The translations under genes and the position numbers were made by a program. From positions 1 through 64,000 of the forward strand of contig JAIUOO010000006.1 in assembly GCA_020161695.1 (NCBI GenBank): DNA of 64,000 nucleotides. The letters are read 5' to 3'. Source of the stretch: Pseudomonadota bacterium (GTDB taxonomy: Bacteria > Pseudomonadota > Alphaproteobacteria > Rhizobiales > Phreatobacteraceae). Of this stretch, positions 34,011-42,198 are shown one piece after another. The notes under the pieces are model-generated. The model was not told where the DNA came from and did no database searches. It was given only the letters and a program-made list of their open reading frames with translations. Position 1 is the first letter of the stretch. The number at the start of each line of letters is the position of its first letter.

Positions 34011-34096
34011 GACCTCGAAATGCTGCTCCCCGTTGTCGTCACACCCTCGACGAAACCGGCTGGTAGCGCCATTTGAAGGCTCGACTGGACCCGACC

Positions 34097-35416
34097 ATGA
34101 CCATGTTGCTCAATCGCCGAACCGTTCTTTCAGCTGGCGCCGCCATTACCGGCACGACGCTGTTTTCGCCCTATTCGCGCGCGCAGGGCGCGCCGCCCGT
34201 CATCGACATCCGCCGCGGGCAGGTGCAGCCGTTTCCCATCGCCATCCCGAACATGGGCGGCGAGGGCGACATGGGCCGCAACATCGCGGGCGTGATCGAG
34301 AACAACCTGCGCCGCTCCGGCTTCTTCCGCGTCATCGACCGGCAGGCCTACGGCAACGCGACGGTCGATCCTGACCAGCCGCCGAATTTCCCGCAGTTCC
34401 AGCAGGCCGGCGCCGCCGGCGTCGTCACCGGCCGGGCCGGCCGCGGCGCGGACGGCCGCTCGCGCGTCGAGTTCCGTCTCTGGGACGTTGCGCAGGGCCA
34501 GCAGCTGCACGGCCAGCAGTTCGCCACGCAAGAGGCCAACTGGCGGCGCATCGCCCATATCGTCTCGGACCAGATCTTCGAGCGCGTCACCGGCGAAAAG
34601 GGCCATTTCGACACCCGCGTCGTTTTCGTCGACGAGACCGGCCCGAAGGATCGCCGCCAGAAGCGCCTCGCGATCATGGACCAGGACGGCGCCAACGTGC
34701 GCTATCTGACCCGCGGCGGCGACCTGGTGCTGACCCCGCGCTTCTCGCCCTCGTCGCAGGACATCACCTACATGGCCTATACCGGCGGCGAGCCGCGGGT
34801 GTTCCTGCTCAATATCGAGACCGGCCAGCGCGAGCAGGTCGGCAACTTCCCCGGCATGACCTTCTCGCCGCGCTTCTCGCCGGACGGCCAGCGCATCGTG
34901 CTGTCGCTGCAGCAGGGCGGCGGCTCCTCGCTTTATTCGCTGGACCTGCGGTCGCGCGCTGCCGTGCGCCTCACCGACGGCTCGGCCATCGACACGGGCG
35001 GCTCCTATTCGCCCGACGGCCGCCAGATCGTGTTCGAGAGCGACCGTGGCGGCGGCCAGCAGCTCTATGTGATGAGCGCGGGCGGCGGCGGCGCCAACCG
35101 CATCTCCTTCGGCCAGGGCCGCTACGGCACGCCGGTCTGGTCGCCGCGCGGCGACTACATCGCCTTCACCCGGCAGGGCGGCGGGCAGTTCTCCATCGGC
35201 GTGATCAAGCCGGACGGCTCCGGCGAGCGGATCATCACCTCGGGCCATCACAACGAGGGGCCGACCTTCTCGCCCAACGGCCTGTTCGTGATGTTCTTCC
35301 GCGAACAGGGCGGCGGCCCGCGCCTCTACCAGGCGGACATCTTCGCCCGTGCCGAGAACGTCGTGCCGACGCCGAACTTCGCCTCGGACCCGGCCTGGAG
35401 CCCGACGCTGCGCTGA
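34097..35416 (+). CDS. tolB: Tol-Pal system periplasmic beta-propeller TolB
   Basis: A 439-residue TolB. The signal peptide [19 protein letters not shown] has a twin Arg and looks Tat-like, which is notable because TolB normally uses Sec. The N-terminal domain ([20 protein letters not shown]) is followed by the six-bladed propeller with repeats such as [41 protein letters not shown] and [11 protein letters not shown]. It binds Pal and TolA. In the usual order pal follows at once; here 6.2 kb of accessory genes intervene, starting 4 bp after the stop on the opposite strand. Confidence 0.97.
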   Translation: MTMLLNRRTVLSAGAAITGTTLFSPYSRAQGAPPVIDIRRGQVQPFPIAIPNMGGEGDMGRNIAGVIENNLRRSGFFRVIDRQAYGNATVDPDQPPNFPQFQQAGAAGVVTGRAGRGADGRSRVEFRLWDVAQGQQLHGQQFATQEANWRRIAHIVSDQIFERVTGEKGHFDTRVVFVDETGPKDRRQKRLAIMDQDGANVRYLTRGGDLVLTPRFSPSSQDITYMAYTGGEPRVFLLNIETGQREQVGNFPGMTFSPRFSPDGQRIVLSLQQGGGSSLYSLDLRSRAAVRLTDGSAIDTGGSYSPDGRQIVFESDRGGGQQLYVMSAGGGGANRISFGQGRYGTPVWSPRGDYIAFTRQGGGQFSIGVIKPDGSGERIITSGHHNEGPTFSPNGLFVMFFREQGGGPRLYQADIFARAENVVPTPNFASDPAWSPTLR

Positions 35417-35420
35417 TCCA

Positions 35421-36857
35421 TCAGCGCGGGTCGAAGCGGTAGATCGGATCGCCGAGCACGGGCGAGGGCCAGATCAGGCCGGCGCAGAGCCGGTCCAGCC
35501 GCATCAGCATGACATGGCCGATGCGTCGCGCCTCGTCGGTCTGGCCGATGGCGGCAAGCCCGTCGATCGCCTGCTGGTACCGGCCGATCCGGTGCAACAG
35601 GTCGGCGGCGATGGCCCGATAGCTTGGGAAGACATCGCGCTCGTTGCGGATGGCCTCGGCGGCGTTGCGCCAGCCGGCCCAGTCGAAATTGCGTGACAGG
35701 ACGGCCGGCCTTGTCGCCGCTTCCCCGGCATTGCCGCTGGCGAAAGGCGCGAGAGCCGCAATGGCGACGGCGCGCTCGGCCGATTGCAGCGCCGTTTCGG
35801 TCGGCGGCGGCCCATGCAGGCGGAACGATTCAAGGTTCCGGCGGGTGATGTCCTCGCCGAGTACGGCCACCAGGCCTTCCAGCATCCGCGCTTCGATCAG
35901 ATCGGCGTCGCGCACGGCATCGATCCGGCCGGCGCCGATCTCGGCGACGAGAGGCCTTGCGACGTCCTGGGCGATGCGTGGGTCGCCGGTCTGGTTGACG
36001 ATGGTGAGAATGGCGCGTGTCTGCGGCACGAGGCTGACGAGCTGAAAGACCGCATCCAAGTCGCGCGCCGCCGGGAGGACCGCCGCATCGATGGCGGCGA
36101 CCGCGACCTTGAGTTCGGCAGGCAAGTCCTCGAACCGGTAGGGGCGCGGGCGCAGATGGCGGAAGCCGCGCCAATAGGGCGCGAAGGCCTCGCGCAGCCT
36201 GTCGGCATTGGCAGGCGCCATCGGCGAGCGGCGCAACGTCGCCAGCCATCCCGAGGGCTCGCGGCGGGCAGCCTGCAATTCGAGCGCGAGCAGCCAGAGG
36301 CCGTGGGCCTCGGCCTTTTCCGCTATGGCGGCGAGCCTGATGTCGTCAAGGTCGAGCAGGGACGCTGCGAGGCGGACCTGGAACTGGGCCGCGGCCGCCC
36401 GGTCCGCACTGGGGTTCGCGGCCCGTCGCGCCATGTCGGCGAAGAGCCAGTCGGCGCGGCCGTCGAGGATCGTGGCGCGAAAGAAGGACGGACCTCCGGG
36501 CGGAACTGACGCCCCCTCCTGCATGTCCTCCAGCAGGGCAATCCGCCTGTCTGGTGGCGAGAGCGCCAGCCGCAGGTCCTGGATGCGCTCGGGCGCGACG
36601 CGGCGCTGGCGCAGGGTCTCGACGAGGGCGCTCGCGTGGGCGTCCGACAGGCCGCCATAGCGGATCAGGAGATAGGCGGCGTCGGTGCTGACATGGTCAC
36701 GCCAGAAGCGGCGCTCGGTCTTCGGATCGGTCAGCAGGAACGACGCGGCCGAGACGATGTCCGGCACGAGCGGACAGTCCTGAACGCTCGCAGCGCGGGC
36801 CGGCATGGCCACGGCCAGCGCTGCCAGAACCAGCAAGGGGCGAAACCCGACGTGCAT
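35421..36857 (-). CDS. Secreted protein of unknown function, helical-repeat-like
   Basis: 478 residues from ATG 36857 with a clear Sec signal (LLVLAALAVAMPARAAS). The mature protein has two cysteines at most near its start (VQDCPL) and is otherwise helical, rich in Ala, Leu and Arg, with helix pairs such as AAAAQFQVRLAASLLDLDDI and AEKAEAHGLWLLALELQAAR. This looks like an alpha-solenoid, but I recognise no named domain. It is convergent with tolB, with stops 4 bp apart. An alternative longer start at 36950 would destroy the signal peptide position. Being periplasmic and beside tolB is suggestive of an envelope role, not evidence of one. Confidence 0.75.
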   Translation of the reverse strand: MHVGFRPLLVLAALAVAMPARAASVQDCPLVPDIVSAASFLLTDPKTERRFWRDHVSTDAAYLLIRYGGLSDAHASALVETLRQRRVAPERIQDLRLALSPPDRRIALLEDMQEGASVPPGGPSFFRATILDGRADWLFADMARRAANPSADRAAAAQFQVRLAASLLDLDDIRLAAIAEKAEAHGLWLLALELQAARREPSGWLATLRRSPMAPANADRLREAFAPYWRGFRHLRPRPYRFEDLPAELKVAVAAIDAAVLPAARDLDAVFQLVSLVPQTRAILTIVNQTGDPRIAQDVARPLVAEIGAGRIDAVRDADLIEARMLEGLVAVLGEDITRRNLESFRLHGPPPTETALQSAERAVAIAALAPFASGNAGEAATRPAVLSRNFDWAGWRNAAEAIRNERDVFPSYRAIAADLLHRIGRYQQAIDGLAAIGQTDEARRIGHVMLMRLDRLCAGLIWPSPVLGDPIYRFDPR

Positions 36858-36954
36858 GTCATTGAGCCCGTCGAACGACCGTCGTTGCAGGCAGATTACG
36901 GCGTCTGACGCACCGACCGCAAGCAAGCCCTGCAGGGCGCGATCTTGCAAAAGC

Positions 36955-36970
36955 CTGCATATGCAGATAA
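36955..36970. promoter_or_regulatory. MarR operator 1 (CTGCATATGCAG core)
   Basis: CTGCATATGCAGATAA, 10 bp before the marR start. It fills the spacer between TTGCAA (36945-36950) and GATAAT (36966-36971), a likely promoter. The exact reverse complement occurs at 37458-37473. Confidence 0.7.
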
Positions 36971-36979
36971 TTGGATCGC

Positions 36980-37426
36980 ATGAGTGAGGCCGATACCACC
37001 GTCCGCATTCCCGTCGCCTGCACCTGTTCGCGGGTGCGGAAGGCCGCGCGGCGGGTGTCGCAGATCTACGATCAGGCGCTGGAGCCGTACGGCCTGACGA
37101 TCAGCCAGTTCGGCATCCTCGTGAGCCTGCGCCAGAACGACGGGGTCAGCATCGGGCAACTCGCCGAGCGCATGGTCATGGACCCGACCTCGCTGACGCG
37201 CAGCCTGAAGCCGCTGGAGCGGCAGGGCTTCATCAGTCTTGCCACCGACCCGAACGATCGCCGGGCGCGTCGCCTGTCGCTGACGGCTGCCGGCCTTGCC
37301 GTGATGCGGATGGCGAGACCCGGCTGGATCAAGGCGCAGACGGCTGTCGAAGCGGCTCTTGGCCTGGACGAGACGCTGGCCCTCAATGCGAGCCTCGACC
37401 GCGCCCTCGAACGGCTGGCGTCCTGA
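36980..37426 (+). CDS. MarR family transcriptional regulator (MATE-linked)
   Basis: A 148-residue MarR protein. CTCSRVRKAARRVSQIYDQAL is the N-terminal dimer helix with a Cys-x-Cys; the winged helix is ISQFGILVSLRQNDGVSIGQ, LAERMVMDPTSLTRSLKPLE and the wing DPNDRRARRLSLT. It likely represses itself and the MATE pump gene 85 bp downstream, since an identical 16-bp box is found in front of both genes in inverted orientation. The Cys pair may give redox or electrophile sensing. Confidence 0.92.
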   Translation: MSEADTTVRIPVACTCSRVRKAARRVSQIYDQALEPYGLTISQFGILVSLRQNDGVSIGQLAERMVMDPTSLTRSLKPLERQGFISLATDPNDRRARRLSLTAAGLAVMRMARPGWIKAQTAVEAALGLDETLALNASLDRALERLAS

Positions 37427-37457
37427 CAATGGCCGAACGCGCCCGCAACCGGCCCGA

Positions 37458-37473
37458 TTATCTGCATATGCAG
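37458..37473. promoter_or_regulatory. MarR operator 2 (inverted copy)
   Basis: TTATCTGCATATGCAG is the exact reverse complement of 36955-36970. It lies in the marR-MATE gap, 38 bp before the MATE start. Confidence 0.7.
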
Positions 37474-37511
37474 CAAAGCGCGCTGCGCGATCTGTCCGAA
37501 AGGCTCCGTCC

Positions 37512-38867
37512 ATGACCGCCGCGGCCACGATGCCCAATCCGATCCTGACGGCGCCGATCCTGCCGACCATCCTGCGGCTCTCGACGCCCAACATGATGGC
37601 GATGGTGGCCGGCGCGGCCGTCGCCATCGCCGAGACCGCCTATGTCGGGCTGCTCGGCACGCCGGCGCTGGCCGGCATGGCGCTGGTTTTCCCGATGATC
37701 ATGCTGATGCAGATGATGTCGGCGGGCGCGATGGGCGGCGGTGTCTCCTCGGCGATCAGCCGCGCCATCGGCGCCGGGGACATCGACCGCGCGCGCTCGC
37801 TCGCCTTCCACACCGTGCTGATCAGCCTCGGCGGCGGCATCGGGGTCGGAGCGATCTTCCTGACGCTTGGGCCGTCGATCTACCGGCTGCTGGGCGGGCA
37901 GGGCGCCTCGCTCGGGCAGGCGCTGATCTATTCCAACGTCGTCTTTGCCGGAGCGCTGGCGATCTGGCTGTGCAACCTGCTGGCCTCCGTGCTGCGCGGC
38001 ATGGGCAATATGAGCGTGCCGTCATCCGGGCTGCTCGCGGTCGCGGCGCTGCAGATCGTGGTCGGCGGGGGGCTGGGGCTTGGGCTCGGTCCGCTGCCGC
38101 GGCTCGGCATGGTCGGCGTCGGGCTCGGTCAGGTGGTCGCCTATGGCCTCGGCGCGGCGCTGTTCTTCTGGTACCTGCGTTCCGGTCGCGCGCGCTTCGT
38201 GCTGCCGCTGGCCGGCGTGCGGCTCGACTGGAGCCACGCCGCGGACATCCTGCGCGTCGGCATGGTCGCCTGCCTTTCCTCGTTCCAGTCGGTGTTGACG
38301 GTGCTGATCCTGACGCGGCTGGTCGCCCGTTTCGGCGACGAGGCGCTGGCCGGCTACGGCATCGGCTCGCGGCTGGAATTCCTGCTGATCCCGATCACCT
38401 TCGCCATCGGCGTCTCGCTGGTGCCCATGGTCGGCATGGCGATCGGCGCGAACAATGCCGCCCGTGCGCGCCGCGCGGCCTGGACCGGCGGCGCGCTGGC
38501 CTTCCTCATCACCGGTTCCGTCGGCCTCGCCGGTTGGCTGCATCCGGAAGGCTGGGCGCGCCTGTTCACCGCCGATCCGGCCGTGATCGCGGCGACGCGC
38601 TCCTATCTCGTCTGGGCCGGCCCGGCCTTCGGCTTCTACGGCCTCGGCCTCTGCCTCTATTTCGCGGCGCAGGGCGCAGGACGCCTCATCGGCCCCGTGC
38701 TGGCAGGTTCGCTGCGGCTCGTCGTCATCGCGCTCGGCGGCTGGTGGCTGGTCGCCAACGACCACCCGGCCTGGACCATGTTCGCGCTGGTCGGCGCGGC
38801 GATGGTTGCCTACGGCATCGGCACTGTCTTCGCCATCCGCGTCACGCCGTGGGGGCGGCGGGCCTGA
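37512..38867 (+). CDS. MATE family multidrug/cation efflux transporter
   Basis: A 451-residue membrane protein with about 12 spans in two homologous halves. Family segments include STPNMMAMVAGAAVAIAETA, GTPALAGMALVFP, LLASVLRGMGNMSVP and in the second half VSLVPMVGMAIGANNAARAR and FGFYGLGLCLYFAAQGAGR. MATE pumps export drugs or organic cations against H+ or Na+. The ATG at 37512 is the first with a matching N-terminus. The gene is under probable control of the preceding MarR protein. Confidence 0.93.
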   Translation: MTAAATMPNPILTAPILPTILRLSTPNMMAMVAGAAVAIAETAYVGLLGTPALAGMALVFPMIMLMQMMSAGAMGGGVSSAISRAIGAGDIDRARSLAFHTVLISLGGGIGVGAIFLTLGPSIYRLLGGQGASLGQALIYSNVVFAGALAIWLCNLLASVLRGMGNMSVPSSGLLAVAALQIVVGGGLGLGLGPLPRLGMVGVGLGQVVAYGLGAALFFWYLRSGRARFVLPLAGVRLDWSHAADILRVGMVACLSSFQSVLTVLILTRLVARFGDEALAGYGIGSRLEFLLIPITFAIGVSLVPMVGMAIGANNAARARRAAWTGGALAFLITGSVGLAGWLHPEGWARLFTADPAVIAATRSYLVWAGPAFGFYGLGLCLYFAAQGAGRLIGPVLAGSLRLVVIALGGWWLVANDHPAWTMFALVGAAMVAYGIGTVFAIRVTPWGRRA

Positions 38868-38888
38868 CGGGGATGCCGGTCCCAGGTT

Positions 38889-38906
38889 CCGGCGGCCGGC
38901 CGCCGG
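38889..38906. terminator. Symmetric GC hairpin between convergent genes
   Basis: CCGGCGGCCGGCCGCCGG, a full palindrome 22 bp after the MATE stop and 10 bp from the hydrolase stop on the other strand. There is no T-tract, so it is a weak or bidirectional terminator. Confidence 0.5.
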
Positions 38907-38915
38907 TGAGGAGCA

Positions 38916-39716
38916 TCAGGTGCTGGCGATGGCCCGGATGATGTCGGCGACCGCCTGCGGATGACTGTCGAGCATGCCGTGATCGGCAGCCTCGATCACC
39001 GTGGCCCTGGTATCGGGAAGCAGGCGGGAAAGGGCCGCGATGATGGCCGGCGCGACCGGCGGGCTCTTCGAGCCATAGGCCAGCGATACCGGACAACCGA
39101 TGGCCCCCAGATCGCCGGCTGCAAGCGTTTCCGAGAACGATGACGCGACGTCCCAGGCGTTGCGCGGGGCGGCGGACCGGAGATAGGCCCGAACAGGCTC
39201 GGGCAGGCGCTCGAAAGCGCCGGGGCCCGACCAGAAATCGATCATCTGCCCAATGGCGTCCGGTTCTCCGGAGGAGACGCGGGTGACGTAGTCGGCGAAG
39301 AATCTGTTGGCGCCATCGAGCACCGCCCGCTCGCCCTGCAATTCCAGGGCGCGGAAGAAGACCGGCTCGAAGACCGCCAGTCCGGCGAGCCGGCGAGGCT
39401 GTTTTGCGGCGATGTGCAGCGAGACGTTGCCGCCATAGGAATGGCCGGCGAGGATCAGCGGCTCGTTCACCGCTTCAACCAGCGCGGTGACTGCTTCCGC
39501 CATGGCCGAGGTGCCGTTCCGGTCAGGTGGCAGCGCGGACGATGCGCCATAGCCCGGCAGGTCCGGAACGAGAATGCGGAAGCCTTCGCCGATCTTGGCG
39601 AGGACGCGGTTCCAGGCGCGCGCCTCTCCCGGCGAACCGTGGACGAGCAGCAGCGGCCGCCCGCTGCCGGTTTCCGTGTAGTTCAGTTCGCCCCCGGCGA
39701 ATGCGGTTCGAGGCAT
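38916..39716 (-). CDS. Alpha/beta hydrolase
   Basis: A 266-residue hydrolase. The oxyanion region is LLLVHGSPGEARAW, the nucleophile elbow GHSYGG, and the histidine is in EAADHGML. The usual acid after strand 7 is not obvious (YGSKSPPVAP has no Asp), so the triad acid may be supplied elsewhere or be missing. The ATG at 39716 follows GGGAG; a TTG two codons upstream is possible. It is co-directional with the PaaI-type thioesterase 22 bp upstream and probably forms an operon with it under the divergent MarR regulator. Confidence 0.9.
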   Translation of the reverse strand: MPRTAFAGGELNYTETGSGRPLLLVHGSPGEARAWNRVLAKIGEGFRILVPDLPGYGASSALPPDRNGTSAMAEAVTALVEAVNEPLILAGHSYGGNVSLHIAAKQPRRLAGLAVFEPVFFRALELQGERAVLDGANRFFADYVTRVSSGEPDAIGQMIDFWSGPGAFERLPEPVRAYLRSAAPRNAWDVASSFSETLAAGDLGAIGCPVSLAYGSKSPPVAPAIIAALSRLLPDTRATVIEAADHGMLDSHPQAVADIIRAIAST

Positions 39717-39738
39717 CTGCAAGTCTCCCTGGCGAAGC

Positions 39739-40221
39739 TCAGCCCGCGTCGAGCATCATGATCGTGGAGGTTCCGTGGGCCAGAACCTTGCCGGCGGCAT
39801 CCTTCACCTCGGCATGAGCGGACAGGATCCGCCGGCCGGACGCCACCACGCGCGCCTCCGCCCTCACGCGGCCGGTGTCCTTGGTGATCGGCCGCGAGAA
39901 ATTGCCCTTGGTCTCGATGGTCGTGTAGCCGGTCCCGGCCGGCAGCAGCGTATGGGCCGCGCAGGCGGTGACGCTGTCGATCAGGGTTAGCGCCCAGCCG
40001 CCATGGACGCCGCCCATGGGATTGAGGAGATGCGGGCCGGGTTCTCCCTCGAAGGCGGCGAAGCCGTCGCCGACCTCCGCGAGCCAGAACGACAGCGTTT
40101 CCGAGATCGGCGCCTGGGGCAGGCGGCCGTCGATGATCGCCTGCAGGATGGCCTTGCCGGGGAGCGGCGCGACCTCGGCCGGTGCGGCGAGGCCATAGCG
40201 GAGTTCTTTCGATCCGGGCAT
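39739..40221 (-). CDS. PaaI family thioesterase (hotdog fold)
   Basis: 160 residues. NPMGGVHGGWALTLIDSVTA contains the HGG motif and the catalytic acid of PaaI-type acyl-CoA thioesterases; GYTTIETKGNFSRPI and AEARVVASGRRILSAHAEV are the following strands. It likely hydrolyses an aromatic or medium-chain acyl-CoA. The ATG at 40221 follows AGAGGCTTCC. It is divergent from a MarR gene, with AT-rich inverted repeats in the 44-bp gap. Confidence 0.92.
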   Translation of the reverse strand: MPGSKELRYGLAAPAEVAPLPGKAILQAIIDGRLPQAPISETLSFWLAEVGDGFAAFEGEPGPHLLNPMGGVHGGWALTLIDSVTACAAHTLLPAGTGYTTIETKGNFSRPITKDTGRVRAEARVVASGRRILSAHAEVKDAAGKVLAHGTSTIMMLDAG

Positions 40222-40233
40222 GGAAGCCTCTTT

Positions 40234-40267
40234 ATTTGCATATACAAATATTGTAGATACATACAAT
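40234..40267. promoter_or_regulatory. AT-rich paired inverted repeats in the PaaI-MarR gap
   Basis: ATTTG..CAAAT (40234-40249) and ATTGT..ACAAT (40250-40267) are two similar imperfect palindromes side by side. They stand out from the GC-rich surroundings. They fit a MarR operator controlling both directions. Confidence 0.6.
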
Positions 40268-40739
40268 GGCTGCCACGACCCGACAAGCCCGCAAATCGCT
40301 CCGCGCCGACGCCCGCAGGGCCATGGCCGCCTGCGCTGGCTGGAACAGCCGCCTGGCGGCACGGCGGATCACCGGATTTCTCGAAGACCGGATGATGGCC
40401 TCGCCCGTGGAACTCACGCAGTTCTGGCTGATGGCGCAGATCGCATCCGCCGATGACGACAGCCTCGGCGCGCTGGCGATCCGGATGGGGCTCGACCAGT
40501 CGAGCCTGTCGCGCAATCTTCAGCTTCTGGAACGCGACGGCCTCGTCGAGATCGCGCTGGTCGAGGGCGACCGGCGCCGGCGCATGGTCTGGCTGACGGA
40601 GAAGGGCGCGCGTGCGCTGGAGGAAGCGATGCCGGTCTGGCGTAAGGCGCATGACGCCCTGATGGAGCGCGTGCCGCCCGATCTCGCCGCTGCTTTCGCC
40701 GATGTCGCAGGTTTGCTCGGCGGCGATGAGGCCGTCTGA
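40266..40739 (+). CDS. MarR family transcriptional regulator (PaaI-linked)
   Basis: 157 residues if the ATG at 40266 is used. The winged helix is ELTQFWLMAQIASADDDSLG, ALAIRMGLDQSSLSRNLQLLERDGL split across helix 3-4, and the wing EGDRRRRMVWLT. Because the operator repeats run right up to this ATG, an in-frame ATG at 40323 (138 residues, starting MAACAGWNSRL and matching the other MarR in the window) may be the real start. It probably controls the divergent thioesterase-hydrolase operon, and possibly the MAPEG gene behind it. Confidence 0.88.
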   Translation: MAATTRQARKSLRADARRAMAACAGWNSRLAARRITGFLEDRMMASPVELTQFWLMAQIASADDDSLGALAIRMGLDQSSLSRNLQLLERDGLVEIALVEGDRRRRMVWLTEKGARALEEAMPVWRKAHDALMERVPPDLAAAFADVAGLLGGDEAV

Positions 40740-40784
40740 TCAAGGGAGCCGGGCGAGAACCGGCGAGGAGAGGGAGACAGACGC

Positions 40785-41171
40785 ATGTCCATCGATCTGA
40801 AGCTGCTGGTCTGGTCGGCCGCATTGACGTTTCTGCAGGTCGTCATTGCAGCAGGTCTTGCCAACATGCAGGTCGGCCTGCCGGCGCTCGCAGGCAATCG
40901 CGAGGGGCTGCCAGCACTGACAGGCATGGCCGGGCGGGCGAAGCGCGCCCACGCCAACATGCTGGAGAGCCTCGTCCTGTTCGCGGTGCTGGTGCTCGTC
41001 GCCCATGTCGCGGGCCGCGCCAATGCGACCACGGCCCTCGGCGCGCAGCTATTCTTCTGGGGCCGCGTCGCCTATTTGGGGCTCTATCTCGCCGGCATCC
41101 CGTGGGTCAGGACCGGTGCCTGGGCCGTGTCGATTCTCGGCCTCGTGCTGATCTTCCTCCAGCTTCTCTGA
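40785..41171 (+). CDS. MAPEG family membrane protein
   Basis: A 128-residue protein with four hydrophobic spans and the MAPEG pattern: a first span LTFLQVVIAAGLANMQ, then AKRAHANMLESLVLFAVLVLV with the conserved Asn/Glu, and FFWGRVAYLGLYLAGIPWVR with the Arg/Tyr segment. Eukaryotic members are glutathione S-transferases or prostaglandin synthases; bacterial ones are poorly known. The ATG at 40785 follows GAGGGAGAC. It is 45 bp downstream of the MarR gene on the same strand. Confidence 0.9.
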   Translation: MSIDLKLLVWSAALTFLQVVIAAGLANMQVGLPALAGNREGLPALTGMAGRAKRAHANMLESLVLFAVLVLVAHVAGRANATTALGAQLFFWGRVAYLGLYLAGIPWVRTGAWAVSILGLVLIFLQLL

Positions 41172-41369
41172 CGGACGGCGCGGACCGCCTGTGACATTTG
41201 TGCCACAGGCGGTGGCAACCTGACCATACACGTCAGCCTCCATCGACGCGCCACCCGGCTGCCACAGTCTCGTCACGCTGCCCGGCGATCCCGGACCCGT
41301 CGCGACGCCACGAGATCTGGCGGCGTGACCGGGCCGGCATTCCATTTACCGATGGTTGACCATCCCGGT

Positions 41370-41415
41370 GATTGGTCGGGCGGCGAGACGTTTACGCCTC
41401 ACCGCCCGACCAATC
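41370..41415 (+). other. Long hairpin in the 403-bp leader region of pal
   Basis: GATTGGTCGGGCGG at 41370-41383 pairs perfectly with CCGCCCGACCAATC at 41402-41415; three more pairs form after one mismatch. There is no T-tract. The surrounding stretch 41172-41574 holds no gene. It may be a terminator of the MAPEG transcript or a leader structure of pal. Confidence 0.6.
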
Positions 41416-41574
41416 GCCAATAACCAAACCAATTCAGGACGTTGCAGACCGAACCATTTGTCATCCAGCACGCATTCGTGAGCCGCGAGGCGCGATTGCG
41501 AACCACTTCGGGAAGGATCGCTTAACCCACTTCCCCGTAGATGGACGGCAATGTTTCAGGTCAAGGAGACCATC

Positions 41575-42072
41575 ATGCTGACCATGGCTCTGGGCCGCAA
41601 AATGAAGTTTGCTGCCATCATGGCTTTCGGCCTCGCGCTTGGCGCCTGTGCCCAGAACCCCACCAACCAGGCTGGCGCCGGCGGCGCTGGTGCCGCCACC
41701 CCCGGCAGCCCGCAGGACTTCGTCGTCAATGTCGGCGACCGCGTCTTCTTCGAGACCGATTCCTCGGAACTGACCACGCAGGCCCGCGCCACGCTCGACA
41801 AGCAGTCTGTCTGGCTGAACCAGTACAACCGCTATGGCTTCACGGTCGAAGGCCATGCCGACGAGCGCGGCACCCGCGAATACAACATCGCCCTCGGCGC
41901 CCGCCGGGCCCAGACGGTGCGCGACTATCTCGCCGCCCGTGGCATCTCGACATCGCGCATCCGCACCATTTCCTACGGCAAGGAGCGTCCGGTCGCGGTC
42001 TGCGACGACATTTCCTGCTGGTCGCAGAACCGCCGGTCGGTGACCGTGCTGTCCGGCGGCGCGGGCTCCTGA
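41575..42072 (+). CDS. pal: Peptidoglycan-associated lipoprotein Pal
   Basis: 165 residues. The lipobox FGLALGACAQN gives a lipidated Cys; an Ala/Gly-rich linker follows; the OmpA-like domain has VFFETDSSELTTQARATLDK, VEGHADERGTREYNIALGARRAQTV and ISYGKERPV. It anchors the outer membrane to peptidoglycan and binds TolB. The ATG at 41575 sits behind AAGGAGACC; an ATG at 41551 is less likely. It is separated from tolB by 6.2 kb of accessory genes. A terminator follows. Confidence 0.96.
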   Translation: MLTMALGRKMKFAAIMAFGLALGACAQNPTNQAGAGGAGAATPGSPQDFVVNVGDRVFFETDSSELTTQARATLDKQSVWLNQYNRYGFTVEGHADERGTREYNIALGARRAQTVRDYLAARGISTSRIRTISYGKERPVAVCDDISCWSQNRRSVTVLSGGAGS

Positions 42073-42098
42073 TCCACTCGATTGCAGCATGGATCAAG

Positions 42099-42128
42099 CG
42101 GCGCCCGGGAGAACCGGGCGCCGTTTTT
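42099..42128 (+). terminator. Rho-independent terminator after pal
   Basis: CGGCGCCCGG and CCGGGCGCCG pair around GAGAA and run into TTTTT. pal may thus be transcribed separately from cpoB. Confidence 0.9.
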
Positions 42129-42198
42129 GCTTGAAATGGGTCGAAATCTCGCCCAACTCCACCGCTGAATTTCCGATGCTGAGGGCTGAAGGGACGAC

